Source of the DNA: an uncultured Bacteroidota bacterium | Lineage (GTDB): Bacteria; Bacteroidota; Bacteroidia; 2-12-FULL-35-15 | DNA: 34,108 bases | Direction of reading: 5' to 3' | Assembly: GCA_903881065.1 (NCBI GenBank) | Contig: CAIRRW010000506.1 | Coordinates: forward strand, 1-34,108 | Shown here: in pieces, positions 11,745-22,633 of the stretch | How the letters are laid out: every line of letters starts with the position of its first letter | Position numbering within the stretch: position 1 is the stretch's first letter | The notes under the pieces: generated by a model | The model's input: only the letters and a program-made list of their open reading frames with translations | Told to the model about the DNA's origin: nothing | Database searches by the model: none | Program-made: the position numbers and the translations under genes

Positions 11745-14700
11745 ATGAAGATATATTACTTTACATATTTTTTACTGGTTATCTTCCTTTCTAGTATTGA
11801 TAAAGGTTATGCCATCGGCATAAAATCTCCGCATCTGGAGTCTGCAATTAAATTTACCGAAAATAAAAAACAATGGGATAAACAAATTCTCTATCGTGCT
11901 CAATTGGATGGTGGGGTTCTTTTCCTCGAAAAGAATTGTTTCACCTATAGTTTCTATGATAAGGAAACGCTCCGCGAAAATCATATAGGAAATTATAAAA
12001 AGGCATCAACAAAAAAGAATGCACCTATACATTCACATGCTTTCAGAATGACTTTTATTAATGCTGAGAAATCTCCAAAAGTGTCGTCAACAAAGGTAAC
12101 AACTGATTACTGCAATTATTATATAGGTAATGATGAGAAGAAGTGGGCAGGTAATGTAAAAAATTATCGTGAGGTAAATTATAAAGGTTTGTATCGTGGC
12201 ATTGATATGCAAATTGAGGGCATGGAGAACACTGTGAAATATAATTTCATAGTGGCTCCTCATGCAAATACCAACGAAATTATATTGTTATATGAAGGAC
12301 TTGAAAAAATTTATCTTGATAAAGGAGCTTTAAATTTTGTTACTTCTGTAAACCAAATGCAGGAGCAGCCGCCTGTTACGTATCAAATTATTGAAGGAAA
12401 AAAGGTAATGGTGAATTGCGAATTTGTTTTAGAAAACAATACAGTACATTTTAATTTTCCGGAAGGGTATGATAAAAATAAAGAACTGATAATAGATCCA
12501 GTGCTTGTGATGGCTTGTTCTTCCGGTTCATTTGCAGATAATTTTGGAATGACTGCTACTTATGATTCACGCGGAAATTTATATTCGGGTGGTACTTGTT
12601 TCGGACAGGGATTTCCTACTACGCTTGGAGCGTATGATACTGTATATAATGGATTGGTGCAGCAAGGAAGAACGGATGTGGTGATAACAAAATATGATTC
12701 GGCAGGTACAGCTTTAGTTTACTCTACCTACTTAGGTGGTGCTACCGGAACAGAAATAGTAACAAGTCTGGTAGTTGACTACCAAAATAATTTACTGCTA
12801 TACGGAGCCACCGGTTCGTCTGATTTTCCTACCAGTACCACTGCTTACGACCAAACATTTAATGGCGGAACTTATTTAAGTTTTGTTGCAAATGGAACTA
12901 GATTTAATGGCGGAACAGATATTTATATTGCTAAATTTAATGCGACAGGCACTTCCTTATTAGCATCTACTTATATTGGCGGTAGTGGCAATGATGGTGT
13001 AAATAATAATAACGATACACTTTATATTCCTTCGTGGGGGGTGTATGAATATCCGCTGGACTCGCTGCAATACAACTATGGCGACCAATACAGAGGAGAG
13101 ATAAATGTGGATGCTTCGGGCAACGTTTATATTGCGAGTTCAACACGGTCAGCAGATTTTCCTATTGTAAATGGTTTTGATAATTCACTAGGCGGAAAAC
13201 AGGATGCGGTGGTTTTTAAAATGAACAGTAATTTATCTCAGCTAATATGGAGTACTTATCTTGGCGGAACGGATAATGATGCAGGGTATGCTTTGGTGCT
13301 GGATGATTCGCTTAATTTATATGTAACAGGAGGGACAAGGAGCAATAATTTTCCGACTACAGCAGGAGTTTTAAAGCCTAATTACTGTGGAGGGAAAGCA
13401 GATGGATATATTACGAAGATAAAAAAGGATGGTTCGGCAATTCTGAATTCTACCTATTGGGGTACTGCCAGCTACGACCAGAGTTACTTTGTACAACTGG
13501 ATCAGAATTCAAATGTATATGTTGTTGGTCAGTCGGAGGGCGCAATGCCAATAACACCGGGTGTTTACAATAATCCAAATAGTGGACAGTTTATTACAAA
13601 AATGAACAGCACCTTGAGTACACTTGTGTTTTCAACTGTTTTCGGAAATGGAAATGGTTTGCCAACTATTTCTCCTGCTGCATTTTTAGTTGATGATTGT
13701 GGTAATATTTATATGACAGGGTGGGGTGGAAATATTATTACCGGTGCTCCTACTTATAATATGCCGCTAACGCCGAATGCTATTCAGCCAACAAATCCAG
13801 ATGGTTTTAACTTTTATTTATTTGTGCTTACTACCAATGCAGCTTCATTGAATTATGCAACTTATTTTGGAGGAGCGCAAAGTAGAGAGCACGTTGATGG
13901 TGGCACGAGCAGGTTTGATAGAAAGGGAGTAGTGTACCAATCGGTATGTGCAGGTTGTCAGGGACATGATGATTTTCCTGTGAAGCCTGGTTGCTGGCCG
14001 TATACAAGTCCAAATTATACTGCTACCACAGGAATCAATTTTGCAAGTAATTGTAATAACGGAACATTCAAATTTGATTTTCAAGTTCCACCTATTACTG
14101 CTGTTTTCAGCGCAGATAGTCTGAAAGGCTGTGCGCCATTCTCCGTTACTTTTCATAATCAAAGTACTTCATGGGGAAATTATTTATGGAACTTTGGAAA
14201 TGGCGATACTACTTCAACAATATTCAATCCAACTCATGTGTTTAATACAGCAGGTACCTATCCCGTAACTTTATTTGTAAATAACGGAACTTGTTCCTCT
14301 AAAGATACAGCTATACATACTGTGATAGTTTATCCGCCAATCACCAGTGATTTTAATTTTGTAAATCCGCCTTGCACCAATACTGTTGTTTTTAAAGATT
14401 CATCTTATGCTTCACCTGCTGTGTGGCAATGGAATTTTGGTGATGGCAGTTCTACATCAACGCTTCAAAATCCTACACATATATATGCTACATCTGGAAA
14501 TTATAATGTAACACTTATAACAGCAAATGCTTTTGGTTGCAAGGATACAACAGTAATTAATTTTGATAATCTTTCAGGAGTAAGTGTCAATCCTTCTACA
14601 AGTATATGTACGGATAACAGTACGCAGTTATCTGCATTAGGCGGAATAGCTTATCATTGGTCGCCTTCGGCAGGTTTGAGCAATACTGCTATTCCCAATC

Positions 14701-15341
14701 CTACTGCTAATCCTGCAGTAACTACCAGTTACAGTGTAAATGTAACGTATGTTACAGCGCATCATGATACTTGTTCGCAGATATTGACTACAACAGTTTC
14801 AGTGTTTACACCCAGTACTTTCCCTCTTTCGGCAACCACCAATAAAGACACTATCACTCAGGGACACTCAACAATAATACATGCTGTTACAGATACGACG
14901 CTTTCAATACAATGGAGTCCGGCTAACGGGTTGAGTAGTGCAACGTCGTTTAATCCTGTTGCATCACCTTCTGTTACCACTACTTATACTGTTACAATTA
15001 CTGATTCATCAGGTTGTCCGAAAAATGCATTTATAACAATTTATGTTATCTCCATGAAATGTAATTCCGATGACGTGTTTGTTCCTAATACGTTTACACC
15101 CAATGGTGATGGGAAGAATGATATATTATACGTAAGGAGTAATAGTGTACAGGAAATTTATTTTGCCGTTTATAATCGTTGGGGAGAAATGGTATTTGAA
15201 ACCAATGATATTCATAAAGGATGGGATGGCATTTACAAGGGAGAGTTGGCGAATACTGATGTTTATGCATGGTATGTAACTGCAAAATGTTACAATGGCG
15301 ATGAGGTGAAGAAGAAAGGAAATGTAACATTAGTTAGGTGA
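11745..15341 (+). CDS. Large secreted T9SS cargo protein: N-terminal conserved domain, SBBP-like propeller repeats, PKD domains, gliding-motility-type C-terminal sorting domain
   Basis: Signal peptide MKIYYFTYFLLVIFLSS; repeated STYLGG...DFPTT...; PKD motifs (LWNFGNGDTTS, WQWNFGDGSSTS); C-terminus VFVPNTFTPNGDGKNDILYVRS...YNRWGEMVFET...WDGIYKGE. ORF start 11718 is GTG; ATG at 11745 fits a signal peptide. Confidence 0.9.
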   Translation: MKIYYFTYFLLVIFLSSIDKGYAIGIKSPHLESAIKFTENKKQWDKQILYRAQLDGGVLFLEKNCFTYSFYDKETLRENHIGNYKKASTKKNAPIHSHAFRMTFINAEKSPKVSSTKVTTDYCNYYIGNDEKKWAGNVKNYREVNYKGLYRGIDMQIEGMENTVKYNFIVAPHANTNEIILLYEGLEKIYLDKGALNFVTSVNQMQEQPPVTYQIIEGKKVMVNCEFVLENNTVHFNFPEGYDKNKELIIDPVLVMACSSGSFADNFGMTATYDSRGNLYSGGTCFGQGFPTTLGAYDTVYNGLVQQGRTDVVITKYDSAGTALVYSTYLGGATGTEIVTSLVVDYQNNLLLYGATGSSDFPTSTTAYDQTFNGGTYLSFVANGTRFNGGTDIYIAKFNATGTSLLASTYIGGSGNDGVNNNNDTLYIPSWGVYEYPLDSLQYNYGDQYRGEINVDASGNVYIASSTRSADFPIVNGFDNSLGGKQDAVVFKMNSNLSQLIWSTYLGGTDNDAGYALVLDDSLNLYVTGGTRSNNFPTTAGVLKPNYCGGKADGYITKIKKDGSAILNSTYWGTASYDQSYFVQLDQNSNVYVVGQSEGAMPITPGVYNNPNSGQFITKMNSTLSTLVFSTVFGNGNGLPTISPAAFLVDDCGNIYMTGWGGNIITGAPTYNMPLTPNAIQPTNPDGFNFYLFVLTTNAASLNYATYFGGAQSREHVDGGTSRFDRKGVVYQSVCAGCQGHDDFPVKPGCWPYTSPNYTATTGINFASNCNNGTFKFDFQVPPITAVFSADSLKGCAPFSVTFHNQSTSWGNYLWNFGNGDTTSTIFNPTHVFNTAGTYPVTLFVNNGTCSSKDTAIHTVIVYPPITSDFNFVNPPCTNTVVFKDSSYASPAVWQWNFGDGSSTSTLQNPTHIYATSGNYNVTLITANAFGCKDTTVINFDNLSGVSVNPSTSICTDNSTQLSALGGIAYHWSPSAGLSNTAIPNPTANPAVTTSYSVNVTYVTAHHDTCSQILTTTVSVFTPSTFPLSATTNKDTITQGHSTIIHAVTDTTLSIQWSPANGLSSATSFNPVASPSVTTTYTVTITDSSGCPKNAFITIYVISMKCNSDDVFVPNTFTPNGDGKNDILYVRSNSVQEIYFAVYNRWGEMVFETNDIHKGWDGIYKGELANTDVYAWYVTAKCYNGDEVKKKGNVTLVR

Positions 15342-15350
15342 AATTGAAAG

Positions 15351-16385
15351 ATGAAAAGAGTAGTGATAATATTATTTATTTGTTTTTCTTCTCTTTTCTG
15401 GAGCGGAGCAGGAGGTGATTTGTCTGCACAGGATATTCATTTTTCTCAGTTTAATGCTTCTCCTCAAAATTTAAATCCTGCACAAACAGGTTTATTTAAT
15501 GGTGATTGGCGATTTGTTGGAAACATTAGAAGTCAATGGGCTGCTGTGCCTGTGCCCTACCGAACGCTTTCTGTTTCTGCAGATAATCGATTGAAAAAAG
15601 ACTTTGCGGGAGGAACCATTGCGGTGGGATTAATTGTAAATACTGATAAGTCCGGCGATTCCAAATTAAGTACAACCAATGTTTATCTCTCACTATCATA
15701 TATAAAAAAGTTGACAAAGGACTCTACACACTTTATTTCCATTGGAGTACAACCTGGCGCTACAACAAAAAATTTCAATCCTTCGGCTTTAACATTTGAT
15801 AGTCAGTATGACGGCGATAGTTTTAATCCTGCATTACCTACTGGTGAAAACTTTACAAATTATAGAATAACTTATTTTGATATTGGGGCAGGATTGGCTT
15901 ATTTATATAGAAAAAATAACAGGTTGTTTGCAAATATTGGTGTTTCGGCATTGCATCTTACTCAGCCTAAAGAATTATTTTTCGGCAGTAGCAGCAGCCA
16001 ATTGGATATTAAAACTGCCGTAAGCAGTATTGTTGAATTCCCTGTTTCGGAGAAGCTGGATGTGGTGCCAACTGTCTTATATCAACATCAAGGAACGTAT
16101 AACGAAACAGTAGCTGGAGGATTTGCAAAATATTATTTAGCCCATGAAGATGGCATGACATCAGCGATTGCCTTGGGAGGTTTCTATCGTATTAAAGATG
16201 GTTTTATTGTTGCTGCGAATATGGATTATCGGAATTTCAATATAGGAATAAGTTATGATGTGAATACTTCTAAACTTATTGCGGCAACAAATCATAGAGG
16301 AGGATTTGAAGTTTCAGTGATTTATATCTTCAGAAAAATTGTTCCTTTTGTTGCGAAAAAAAGAGTCTGTCCTATTTATATGTAG
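15351..16385 (+). CDS. PorP/SprF family type IX secretion membrane protein
   Basis: DIHFSQFNASPQNLNPAQTGLFNGDWRFVGNIRSQW... is typical PorP/SprF; begins 10 nt after the cargo gene. Confidence 0.9.
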   Translation: MKRVVIILFICFSSLFWSGAGGDLSAQDIHFSQFNASPQNLNPAQTGLFNGDWRFVGNIRSQWAAVPVPYRTLSVSADNRLKKDFAGGTIAVGLIVNTDKSGDSKLSTTNVYLSLSYIKKLTKDSTHFISIGVQPGATTKNFNPSALTFDSQYDGDSFNPALPTGENFTNYRITYFDIGAGLAYLYRKNNRLFANIGVSALHLTQPKELFFGSSSSQLDIKTAVSSIVEFPVSEKLDVVPTVLYQHQGTYNETVAGGFAKYYLAHEDGMTSAIALGGFYRIKDGFIVAANMDYRNFNIGISYDVNTSKLIAATNHRGGFEVSVIYIFRKIVPFVAKKRVCPIYM

Positions 16386-16462
16386 GTAACTGGTCACGAT
16401 TTAATTTAACTTATCCTCCACTTATAATTTTTATGTGGATAATTTATTTTACAGAAAATAGA

Positions 16463-18364
16463 TTATTTCCCTGCAATAGCATCCAATCCTTTTTTAGCGT
16501 CTTCTTTATTAGGATTTAACTGAAGGGAATTATTCCATGCGTTTCTTGCCTTCTGATAATCATTAATTGTGTAATAGGCACCTCCTAGATTATACCAGTA
16601 GTCAGCATTTTCAGGATCCAACTGAACGGCTTGTTCAAGAAATTTAATAGCTTCTAATGGTTCCTTACCACCTTTTTCCATTCCTCTGTTATAATAAACT
16701 GAGGCAAGCACAGCGTAATTTCGCTTTAGAAAAGGATTGCTAGGATACAGTTCATTTACCTTATCCCACTCCACACGGGCACTGTCATAGTTTTTTAATT
16801 TATAATATGCTACGCCCATATTCAAGTAGCCATTTACATATTCTTTATGAACATTTACAGCACGGTTGAAATGAACAATTGCTTTACGAATCAATTCTGT
16901 TTCCTGTGATTTATTTTCCGGCTTTTCCGACAAATCTAGATATGCTTTTCCGGCATTTCCATTAACCAGTGCACTGTTGGGTGCCGTTTCAGCATCAGCA
17001 ATAAACAGGCTTGTATCATTCTTCCACTCGGCATTCCTAGGGATTACTTTTGCCGCGCAAAATATTGTAATTAAACTAAGAACAGAGATTGTAGTTATCT
17101 TTTTTACTTGAGGAGAATTGATTTTCTCAACCAACCAATTAATGAAAATAGCAATGATTAATAAGAACCCGAATGATGAATGATAGATTAATCGTTCACC
17201 CATTGTTGCGCCAATATCCATTATTAAGTTACTTACCAAAAATAGATGAAGCAAATAAAAGGCTAGAGCGAAAGCAATAATATTTCTTCTTACAAATAAA
17301 ACAATGGTTGCTGCAATAGCTGATAGATGAAAGAGAATGGCAAACCAAACCATCGGGTTTCCGAAGTTAGTGTAGGCAATGGTACTGTACGAATAATCAC
17401 TGGAAAGCGGGTGTGGGAAAAATAATAATCGCAAATAGTGATTCAGAATTTCAATTTTGGTAGCCCACTTTTCCGGCTGAGTAGCAAACTTATATGGGTT
17501 ATTTAAAACATCAGGATTTTCCATTGTTGCTCCCTTTCCTACAATAGAAAAACGAATTATTAAATATATTGCGGCTATAAATACATATGGCAACACACCT
17601 ATAATTGCATCTTTCATTGAATCGCCTTTTGCAATATACAATAACATTGGAATAAGAATTAGTAAGGTTACTGCATATTCTTTTGAAAGTAATGCACAGA
17701 AATAAAATACTAAAGCAGCTAATAACTGTCCCGTTTTCTTCGATTCTCTATATCTAAATACTTTTATAAACGTGAGAATGATAAATAAAAAAGATAAAAT
17801 TTCGTCCCTGCTTTTTACGTTTGAAATAACTTCGGTATGTAAAGGATGTATTAAAAATAATAAGCAAGTAATAAAAGCAACTAGCGGAGTGTCTTTAAAT
17901 ATAAAGGTTTGGAGAAAATATAACAGTACAATAACAGACAATATATAATACACAACATTTAATACATGCCTGATAAAAGCGACGTCGGCAGCAGGTTTTA
18001 CTTTTTCATTACTTCCAAATAATTGCTGTTCGATTGCAAAAGTAATAACAGATAGCGGACGGTAACGGCCACCTGAAAGCTGTTGTTTTGCATTCATCGA
18101 TCTGTAAAAGCTATCATAAGCATCTGTTTTTAATATTTTCGGAATACCTTTAAACCCTTGCTGTACATAATCATTCTTTTCAATTACAATTCCATCATCT
18201 AAGGCGTATTCATTTAAAAATGAATTTCCATAAATAATAAGTCCAATAATAGCCAACACAATTACTTGAATTTTGAATTCGGGGAAGAGGTTGATTTTAT
18301 TGAGATTAGAAGAAATATTAACTTCTTTGATCTTATTCTTTTTATTTATTGCCTGTTTTCCCAT
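16463..18364 (-). CDS. Multi-TM protein with C-terminal TPRs (TMTC-like)
   Basis: NEYALDDGIVIEKNDYVQQGFKGIPKIL...GGRYRPLSVITFAIE N-terminus, many TM segments, C-terminal TPRs (AVQLDPENADYWYNLGGAYYTINDYQKARNAWNNSLQLNPNKEDA). Confidence 0.8.
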   Translation of the reverse strand: MGKQAINKKNKIKEVNISSNLNKINLFPEFKIQVIVLAIIGLIIYGNSFLNEYALDDGIVIEKNDYVQQGFKGIPKILKTDAYDSFYRSMNAKQQLSGGRYRPLSVITFAIEQQLFGSNEKVKPAADVAFIRHVLNVVYYILSVIVLLYFLQTFIFKDTPLVAFITCLLFLIHPLHTEVISNVKSRDEILSFLFIILTFIKVFRYRESKKTGQLLAALVFYFCALLSKEYAVTLLILIPMLLYIAKGDSMKDAIIGVLPYVFIAAIYLIIRFSIVGKGATMENPDVLNNPYKFATQPEKWATKIEILNHYLRLLFFPHPLSSDYSYSTIAYTNFGNPMVWFAILFHLSAIAATIVLFVRRNIIAFALAFYLLHLFLVSNLIMDIGATMGERLIYHSSFGFLLIIAIFINWLVEKINSPQVKKITTISVLSLITIFCAAKVIPRNAEWKNDTSLFIADAETAPNSALVNGNAGKAYLDLSEKPENKSQETELIRKAIVHFNRAVNVHKEYVNGYLNMGVAYYKLKNYDSARVEWDKVNELYPSNPFLKRNYAVLASVYYNRGMEKGGKEPLEAIKFLEQAVQLDPENADYWYNLGGAYYTINDYQKARNAWNNSLQLNPNKEDAKKGLDAIAGK

Positions 18365-18486
18365 GTTAAGTTTGGTATAATTTATGAGGTTTTAAAAACG
18401 TCCCCAATATATTTCTTTACTTTTGTTAAGAATGTAAAAATAAAATTCAGTTCTAAAAGTAATTAATAGTTCGCAATTATAATAAA

Positions 18487-21400
18487 TTGAAAACAATTTT
18501 TAAAAATAAAATCTATTTGATTTTTTTCGCTTTCCTGTTATTTGGGATTGCTTATTTTTTGCATCACTCTTTTGACAACAATTCCTCCACATCTGTTTCC
18601 AGATTTGAAACTACGCTGCATTTAAAAGAAAAACGGTTAAATGATGAAATGGCTTTGCTTGCAGCACAAGCAGTAACTAAAAATTACAATCAACTTTTTA
18701 CCGAAAAGCCCGCTTATTATAATGAAATGCTTGAAGAAGATGGCTTGGCATTGTTAATTTATGAGAATGATACATTAAAATTTTGGAGTGATAATTCCAT
18801 TGCGGTTGAAAACTGGATAAAGGAAGTTTGTCTGGATACAAAGATGGCAAAGCTCCATAATGGCTGGTTCGAAGTGATGCACCCAAATACTAATGCCACA
18901 ACCACTAAAACAATTGTAGGGCTAATTTTAATTAAAAATGTTTATCCATATCAGAATAAATATTTGGTAAATGAGTTCCAGAAAGATTTTGATGTTTCTA
19001 CAGAAACTAAATTGCATACAGATCGTCCTAAAAGTAATTATAGCATTAAGAATTCGAAAGGGGAATATTTATTTTCACTTGAGTTTAATCCGGCAGGTTA
19101 TTCCAATAACACATCTGTATTATCGGCATTGCTCAATGTATTAGCATGTCTTTTACTGTTGGTTTTTATGAAGGTGTCTTTCCAAGAGCTAAGTGGAAAA
19201 ATTGGGAAAAACGTATCAGTATTCCTTTTTGTGATAAGCATAGCTATACTTCGTTTTATATCAATTAAGTTTTCCTTACCTGAAAGCTTTTATTCTTTTG
19301 AAATGTTTTCTCCAAAAATATTCGCTGATGCTAATTCAATTTGGCTTTCATCACTAGGTGATTTGTTTGTAAATGTTGTTTTGCTTTTCTATTTGGTATT
19401 TTATGTTTTAAATGAGATAGATTTTAAACTAATTATCTTTCGTATAAAAGGTGCAAGCAGAGTTGTTATTTCTCTAATTCTACTTCTTCTCTTATTCTTG
19501 TTCTCTTGGATAATTACAGAACTATTTACCGGCTTAATTAAAAATTCAAACATTGTTTTCAGTATTAATAATTTATTTAGTCTCAATAGATATAGTTACA
19601 CTGGTATTGTAATCATCGGCCTTTTATTATTCGTTTATTTTTTAATAGTAGACAAAATCGTCGGAATATTAATTGATCTGAAGTTACAAATAATGCAGTA
19701 TTTAATTATTTTCCTTATTTCGTGTTGTTTTCATTTAGTCATTTCGCTTTTTCTTGGCGCATTTGATATAATGGTAGTTGGATTACCTATTATTATAATT
19801 ATATCGATTGCCATTTTAAAAAGAAAACAAACTGTTTATTCTTTTTCAGGTATTGTTTTACTTGTATTTATTTTTTCGCTGTATTCTGTTCATGTTTTTA
19901 TTAAGTATTCGGGAATCAAAGAAAATGAAGCAAGAAAGATTTATGCAGAAAAATTAGCTGCAGAACAGGACCCTGTGGCTGAGCTTTTATTTCAGGATCT
20001 AGATGATGACATTCAAAACGATGTTTTGTTGATGTCATATATTTATCGAATTGATAAACAACCTGCAAATTTTGAAAAACGAATTAAACAGCAATATTTC
20101 AGTGGTTTTTGGGATAAATATGATTTGCACATTGCTCTGTTTGATACCATGTGTCTTCCTGTTTTTAAGTCTCGAAATCCGATCTTTGACAATATCTTTT
20201 ATTTCGATGATTTAATTGAAAGAAAGGGAAAGCCTACATCTTGCGAACATTTTAATTTCATAAAAAACGAATCCGGTAAAATTAGTTATTTAGCGAAGCT
20301 GGATTTTTATAGAAACCAGCAAACGAAGCAAAAGTTTGGAACATTATATTTAGAACTTGATTCGAAATTTATTTCGGATGAAATAGGGTTTCCTGAATTA
20401 TTGCTAGATAAAAATATCGGTTTGTCAGAAGAAATATCCAACTATTCTTATGCTAAATATAAACATCATCAACTTATTAATCAGTACGGAAAACTCACCT
20501 ATGGTTTAACAAGTAAAAATTTTGATGAGAAAAAAAGTAAAAATGAATTTCAGTTTGTAAATTATGAAGACTACAATCATCTTTTGTTTCAGCCAAATCC
20601 GGAAACATTGATTGTATTGAGTAAGCGCACCGAAGGTTTTATAGGGCATGTAACCACATTCTCCTATCTGTTTGCTTTTTTTAGCTTGTTGTTGTTGTTA
20701 GTTTTATTTCTTCGGCAACTTTCATTAGGAGTTTTATTTGAGAATATTTCTTTTAAATATCGAATACAAGCGGTGTTGGTATTAATTGTTTTAATCTCCC
20801 TTGCATTGTTTGGCGGAGGTACCATTTATTATATTAAACAACAGTTCGAAACACAAAATCAGGAAAGCATAAGTGAAAAAATTCATTCTGTTTTAATTGA
20901 CGTTGAAAGTAAATTGGCTGCTGAAGATAATCTGAATAAAAGTCTTACTGATTATGTTTCGTTTATTTTAAAGAAATCTTCGACCGTTTTTTTTACTGAT
21001 ATAAGTTTATACGATGCAAAGGGAAATCTTTATGCATCATCTCGTTCGCAAGTATTTGATGAGGGATTAACTTCAAAGAAAATGAATCCGGAAGCATTTC
21101 TTCAAATTGCTGTTTTAGGGAAAACAGAATTTGTGCATGAGGAACGAATTGGTAAATTAAATTATGTTTCAGCTTATATTCCATTCAAAAATAAAGATGG
21201 AAAATTGCTTGCTTATCTTAATCTGCCTTACTTCGCGAAGCAAAGCAAACTTGAAAAAGAGATTTCTGAATTTCTTGTAGCATTGATAAATATTTATGTT
21301 CTGCTGTTTGCATTATCTATTATTACGGCCATTTTAATTTCTAATTATATTACAAAACCACTTAAGTTAATTCAGGATAAATTAAGTAAAATTAAACTTG

Positions 21401-22194
21401 GCAAAACAAATGAACCTATTGAATGGAGGGAAAAAGATGAGATTGGAAATCTGGTGAGTGAATATAACAGAATGATTGCCGAGTTGGCAAATAGTGCTGA
21501 TTTACTTGCGCGGTCGGAACGTGAAAGTGCATGGCGGGAAATGGCGAAACAAGTGGCGCATGAAATTAAAAATCCATTAACACCGATGAAATTAAGTGTT
21601 CAGCATTTACAGCGTACTTGGAACGACCATGCACCGGACATGAATGAAAAGATGGAACGTTTGACAAAGATTATTATTGAGCAAATTGATACGCTTTCTA
21701 CCATTGCTACTGAGTTTTCCAACTTTGCAAAGATGCCGAAGTCAAATCATGAGAAAATAAATGTGAAAGAGTTGCTACTAAATTGTATTGGGTTATATAA
21801 TGGAATGCAACATATTCACTTCAATTTTTCGTGCGCTGAAAATGAATTGTATTATGTAAATGCGGATAAAGAACAGTTGCTGCGGGTGTTTAATAATCTT
21901 ATAAAAAATGCGATGCAGGCAATCCCTGAACAGCAACAGGGAATTATTAACGTAGCGATAAATATAGAAAACCAACAGATTATTATAAGTATCGCTGATA
22001 ATGGAACTGGAGTGGATGCAGCGCTGACAGATAAAATATTTTCACCGAACTTTACTACAAAAACAGGCGGTATGGGACTTGGTTTGGCGATTGTGAAAAG
22101 CATCCTCGAAGATATTAATGGGGAAATAGGGTTTACCACTAAAAAGGGAGAAGGAAGTGTGTTTTATATCACCTTGCCATGTTTTAAAGGTTGA
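18487..22194 (+). CDS. Large multi-TM sensor histidine kinase (HAMP, HisKA, HATPase_c; NtrY-like)
   Basis: HAMP-like ITKPLKLIQDKL...; H-box MAKQVAHEIKNPLTPMKLSVQHLQRTW; ATP site NNLIKNAMQAIP, DNGTGVD, TGGMGLGLAIVKSI. TTG start. Confidence 0.92.
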   Translation: MKTIFKNKIYLIFFAFLLFGIAYFLHHSFDNNSSTSVSRFETTLHLKEKRLNDEMALLAAQAVTKNYNQLFTEKPAYYNEMLEEDGLALLIYENDTLKFWSDNSIAVENWIKEVCLDTKMAKLHNGWFEVMHPNTNATTTKTIVGLILIKNVYPYQNKYLVNEFQKDFDVSTETKLHTDRPKSNYSIKNSKGEYLFSLEFNPAGYSNNTSVLSALLNVLACLLLLVFMKVSFQELSGKIGKNVSVFLFVISIAILRFISIKFSLPESFYSFEMFSPKIFADANSIWLSSLGDLFVNVVLLFYLVFYVLNEIDFKLIIFRIKGASRVVISLILLLLLFLFSWIITELFTGLIKNSNIVFSINNLFSLNRYSYTGIVIIGLLLFVYFLIVDKIVGILIDLKLQIMQYLIIFLISCCFHLVISLFLGAFDIMVVGLPIIIIISIAILKRKQTVYSFSGIVLLVFIFSLYSVHVFIKYSGIKENEARKIYAEKLAAEQDPVAELLFQDLDDDIQNDVLLMSYIYRIDKQPANFEKRIKQQYFSGFWDKYDLHIALFDTMCLPVFKSRNPIFDNIFYFDDLIERKGKPTSCEHFNFIKNESGKISYLAKLDFYRNQQTKQKFGTLYLELDSKFISDEIGFPELLLDKNIGLSEEISNYSYAKYKHHQLINQYGKLTYGLTSKNFDEKKSKNEFQFVNYEDYNHLLFQPNPETLIVLSKRTEGFIGHVTTFSYLFAFFSLLLLLVLFLRQLSLGVLFENISFKYRIQAVLVLIVLISLALFGGGTIYYIKQQFETQNQESISEKIHSVLIDVESKLAAEDNLNKSLTDYVSFILKKSSTVFFTDISLYDAKGNLYASSRSQVFDEGLTSKKMNPEAFLQIAVLGKTEFVHEERIGKLNYVSAYIPFKNKDGKLLAYLNLPYFAKQSKLEKEISEFLVALINIYVLLFALSIITAILISNYITKPLKLIQDKLSKIKLGKTNEPIEWREKDEIGNLVSEYNRMIAELANSADLLARSERESAWREMAKQVAHEIKNPLTPMKLSVQHLQRTWNDHAPDMNEKMERLTKIIIEQIDTLSTIATEFSNFAKMPKSNHEKINVKELLLNCIGLYNGMQHIHFNFSCAENELYYVNADKEQLLRVFNNLIKNAMQAIPEQQQGIINVAINIENQQIIISIADNGTGVDAALTDKIFSPNFTTKTGGMGLGLAIVKSILEDINGEIGFTTKKGEGSVFYITLPCFKG

Positions 22195-22310
22195 TTTCTT
22201 TCAAGACGGAATCAATTTTTATACCTTCTTCAACCTCATAATTGCCTTATTACTATAAGGATATAAGTTAATTAGTCAGTTTAGTATTTGTTTTCCTTGA
22301 TAAAAAACTA

Positions 22311-22514
22311 AGTTCCTTTATTTTATTCGGGGACTCCTTTATTTTAAAAAGGAGTTCCTGTATTTTAAAAGGGAGTTCCTGTATTTAAAACAGGAGCTCC
22401 TGTTTTTAAAAGGGAGTTCCTGTTTTTTATAAGGGAGTTCCTGTTTCTAATAATTGGCTTCCTTTATTTAAAAAGGGAACTCCTGTTTTTTTTAAAGGAA
22501 CTCCTTTATTTTTA
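22311..22514. repeat. AT-rich 21-bp tandem array, about 10 units, core GGAGTTCC / GGAACTCC
   Basis: CC of each core at 22315, 22336, 22357, 22378, 22399, 22419, 22440, 22461, 22482, 22503: steps of 21 with a single 20. Confidence 0.95.
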
Positions 22515-22633
22515 CTTTGAAAAGGTAAAATGAAGAAATAGCCTAAACTATTTCTAATTCCTGTTGTTTTTGAAAGTAGTTTTTTGGTTGAATATCTTAC
22601 TAGTTATATATTAAATGGTCAAGCGCCGAACAA

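Noticed and set aside
22311-22514. CRISPR array
   Set aside because: Units are 21 bp in total with no unique spacers of about 30 bp and no cas genes; it is a simple tandem array.
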